Assembly: GCF_021352225.1 (NCBI RefSeq)
Contig: NZ_JAAUVI010000007.1
Span: 76,016 to 140,015 of the forward strand
DNA length: 64,000 bases
Direction: 5' to 3'
Origin: Methylobacterium sp. C25
GTDB taxonomy: Bacteria; Pseudomonadota; Alphaproteobacteria; Rhizobiales; Beijerinckiaceae
Shown here: one piece after another, positions 62,153-64,000 of the stretch
Numbering within the stretch: position 1 is the stretch's first letter
How the letters are laid out: each line of letters opens with the position of its first letter
Position numbers and translations under genes: made by a program
Notes under the pieces: model-generated
The model's input: the letters and a program-made list of their open reading frames with translations, nothing else
Database searches by the model: none
What the model was told of the DNA's origin: nothing

Positions 62153-62514
62153 GACCGATTTCCGTTTCGCGTGCCGCGCCGCGAACGACGCTAGCGGCAT
62201 GTCTTCATGTGGAGCAAGCCGGCTGCGTGGGGGCACCTATGCTCTGCTGAGGTGCTGGCGGGCGATGTCCGCCGATGATGCTCAGAGACACGGCGCGAGC
62301 GCCGCCGGGCGAGCCGCGTATGTGATCGTGCCGGCTGCTGAGCACCCCGCTTCTTGCGCTGAAACGATGCTCCCGCGAGCTGATCGACCGAAGCACACCG
62401 TAGAGCTGAGAAACCAGCTAAGCGATCGGATGGAGCACTGATATAGGAGGAGCGGACTCATCCGAGGCGGCTTCCTCGGCTTGCGCTCTGCTTTTGACCT
62501 TGCGGTTCCGTAGG
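62153..62514. other. Intergenic region, no gene seen
   Basis: No frame here has recognisable coding character. The base composition drops in GC toward 62500, ahead of the orphan gene. I find no terminator or clear promoter boxes. Confidence 0.4.
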
Positions 62515-63387
62515 ATGGAAGCTTTGCTTTATCGATTCATGCGCGGTCGAAGGGAGGACGGGTTGCCGAGATCGACGAACAGGCTGGCTGCAGTGCTGAT
62601 GGCAGCACTCTTCGCCGGGCTGGTCTCCCCAGCAGATGCCAAAAGCATTGGCCCTGGGATCGTGCAGCGGCTCGAATGCGCCCCCACGAGCGAAAGCACC
62701 GAGGCCGCGACGCCATCGGGTAAATCGTACTGTCGGACCGTCAGTAACGGTTGCGGATCACCCGTATCACTGAGCGTTACCGATACCGTCACGCATGTTC
62801 GAAAGAATTCCAGCCGGGTTGAGGACACGAAGATCGGTAAGGTCTGCACGCCCAATGCAAATACGATTGATTATTTCGTCGTATATCCGAATCCGAGAGA
62901 GCCCGCCGCAAAGGGCAGTGGAAATGAAATCAATCTGACCATCAGCGGCAAGAGTGGCGAACCCGAAAACCTCAAACTCACTCATGACTTCAAAATCAGG
63001 ATCGCGGACGGCAAGATCTACGGACTGAACGACTTGAGCCCCGAGTTTGCTGCGCTCGAAGGGCTGACACTGGGGACGTCTACGGTCTTCGCTCCGTACC
63101 GGAAAAAGCCGGATGGCACTCCCGACGCAGACAACACGATCGTCGATCGGGGCGCGACCGTTTCTTCGAGCATGAGCGGCAGTCAGATTACGATATCGAT
63201 CAAATATCAATACGAGTCCGCGGGGAAAGAGCCTCCGGTTTCCTCGGTTGAGGAGACAAGAATTCTTATCGTAACGACTTCGTCCAGATCATGCTCGTTC
63301 GATTATAATAGAAAGACTGCACGGAAAGATCCGGACAAACATTTTACCTACCAGAATTTCAGGAGCACGCGCTGCTCGCGGAGTTGA
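62515..63387 (+). CDS. Secreted orphan protein, lower GC than surroundings
   Basis: About 290 residues. A hydrophobic signal (RLAAVLMAALFAGLVSPADA) follows about 30 basic residues; an ATG at 62539 would shorten the leader. The mature part has six cysteines (in RLECAP, SYCRTV, NGCGSP, KVCTPN, RSCSFD, TRCSRS), which suggests disulfides, and many Ser/Thr/Lys residues with strand-like segments (ISGKSGEPENLKLTH, SGSQITISIKYQYES). The third codon positions are less GC-rich than in neighbouring genes, hinting at recent acquisition. No family is recognised. Confidence 0.6.
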   Translation: MEALLYRFMRGRREDGLPRSTNRLAAVLMAALFAGLVSPADAKSIGPGIVQRLECAPTSESTEAATPSGKSYCRTVSNGCGSPVSLSVTDTVTHVRKNSSRVEDTKIGKVCTPNANTIDYFVVYPNPREPAAKGSGNEINLTISGKSGEPENLKLTHDFKIRIADGKIYGLNDLSPEFAALEGLTLGTSTVFAPYRKKPDGTPDADNTIVDRGATVSSSMSGSQITISIKYQYESAGKEPPVSSVEETRILIVTTSSRSCSFDYNRKTARKDPDKHFTYQNFRSTRCSRS

Positions 63388-64000
63388 GGCTTCGTCAACC
63401 CGGATAAGTCCCTCCACCATGGCGGCGGAGACCGCGCCATTGCCTTAGTCCACGCCAGCCGCACGCTCACTGGCGCGCCGGGCGCCGATGCCGCGCGATC
63501 CGTTCGATCTTGACAAAAATCCTATTTTATGATTGTGTCCCTGCATCCGCTTCCCGGCACTTTCGGGGGAGCGCCGCGGGGTCGAGGGCGGTGCTTTGGG
63601 AGGTGGGGCGATGCCCGCGTCGGTGGTCTCACCCATCGCCGCCCCGGGCGGGTGTTCGACGCAAGGTCTGCCCGGGTCGTGGCGGGGTTCGGCGAGGAAA
63701 TGCGCCGGGTTTTGGCCGACCCCTCCTGGGCGACACCGAGATGCTGTCGGCGGCGTCCATTACGAGGCGACGCGCACGGAAGGAGGTGCCACGCAACGGT
63801 TCGGGGATGGGGGCTTCTGAGGGAGCCCGGCACCCGAATGGGTTGAGCGACAGGTCGAGGCCACCCGACGACATCGTGACGTCAAATCGGTCTGCGAGGT
63901 CCCGAGGACGACCTCCCGAGACCGCGGGACGCCGGGGAACCGTATCTTCCTCGCACCATCCTACGAGTGGTTCTGCGGCGTCCCGCGTCACCCCTCCGAC
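63388..64000. other. GC-rich region dense in inverted repeats, possible structured RNA
   Basis: No protein gene is convincing. A minus-strand frame of 120 codons (63629-63991) has no known domain. From about 63600 on, long stems occur: CCCGGGC (63643) with GCCCGGG (63670); GGTGCC (63785) with GGCACC (63829) enclosing GGGCT/AGCCC; GGTCT-GAGGT with ACCTC-AGACC (63889-63923); and CGCGGGACGCC (63923-63933) with GGCGTCCCGCG (63977-63987). TTGACA at 63510 could be a -35 box for plus-strand transcription. It may be a structured RNA or a leader of something beyond the window edge. Confidence 0.4.

Noticed and set aside
63600..64000. RNase P RNA, tmRNA or start of an rRNA operon
   Set aside because: The conserved GAGGAAAGTCC core, tmRNA tag region and 16S/23S start strings are not present; only GAGGAAATGCG occurs, which does not fit.

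Overview
This 64 kb window is a high-GC chromosomal segment from an alphaproteobacterium, most likely a Methylobacterium/Methylorubrum relative. The grounds are a DivK-PleD pair, a MucR/Ros-type regulator, DUF4167 and DUF3572 proteins, the gene order DUF4167-prmC-prfA-ptsP-lysC, and a Calvin-type block (LysR, fbp, prk, rpe, cbbY) with no RuBisCO gene in the window. Most of the window is housekeeping sequence with tight bidirectional packing. I recognise no prophage, insertion sequence, CRISPR array or tRNA.

Layout. 0-14 kb: a TrmJ-like RNA methyltransferase, two redox enzymes, an L,D-transpeptidase, a receiver-only response regulator, MucR, O-acetylhomoserine sulfhydrylase, an MFS symporter and several envelope or small proteins. 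14.9-16 kb: rplM-rpsI behind a terminator-like leader hairpin. 16.6-23 kb: a BLUF photoreceptor gene followed by a receiver protein, then flgE-flgK-flgL. 23-31 kb: DUF4167, prmC, prfA, ptsP, lysC, with ubiG divergent. 31-41 kb: ruvC and ruvA (no ruvB visible), yceI, divK-pleD, DUF2254, cysK and small proteins. 41-47 kb: an FAD reductase and a CbbR/QscR-like LysR regulator facing fbp-prk-rpe-cbbY. 47.5-49.5 kb: OpgC-like acyltransferase and an SGNH hydrolase. 49.5-61 kb: radA and alr, an accessory stretch, then dnaB and the ribosomal block rplI-DUF2232-rpsR-rpsF. 61-64 kb: a HAD phosphatase, a lower-GC orphan secreted protein and a GC-rich region full of inverted repeats.

How the genes work together. 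The clearest functional unit is LysR/fbp/prk/rpe/cbbY. In RuBisCO-less Methylobacterium, phosphoribulokinase is known to supply RuBP as a signal for the CbbR homologue QscR, which activates the serine cycle; this block would hold the kinase, a candidate sensor and a CbbY-type sugar-bisphosphate phosphatase together. divK-pleD is a cell-cycle/c-di-GMP unit, flgEKL builds the hook and hook-filament junction, and BLUF plus receiver suggests a blue-light input.

Points worth checking: two genes (alr and a metallophosphoesterase) have no ATG/GTG/TTG at the expected N-terminus but an ATC at good distance from a GGAG; a candidate two-hairpin small RNA lies after cbbY; a small secreted protein made of two tandem repeats faces a LysR gene across an 11-bp perfect inverted repeat; and the last 400 bases hold several strong nested stems. 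All calls come from reading the sequence; no database search was possible.
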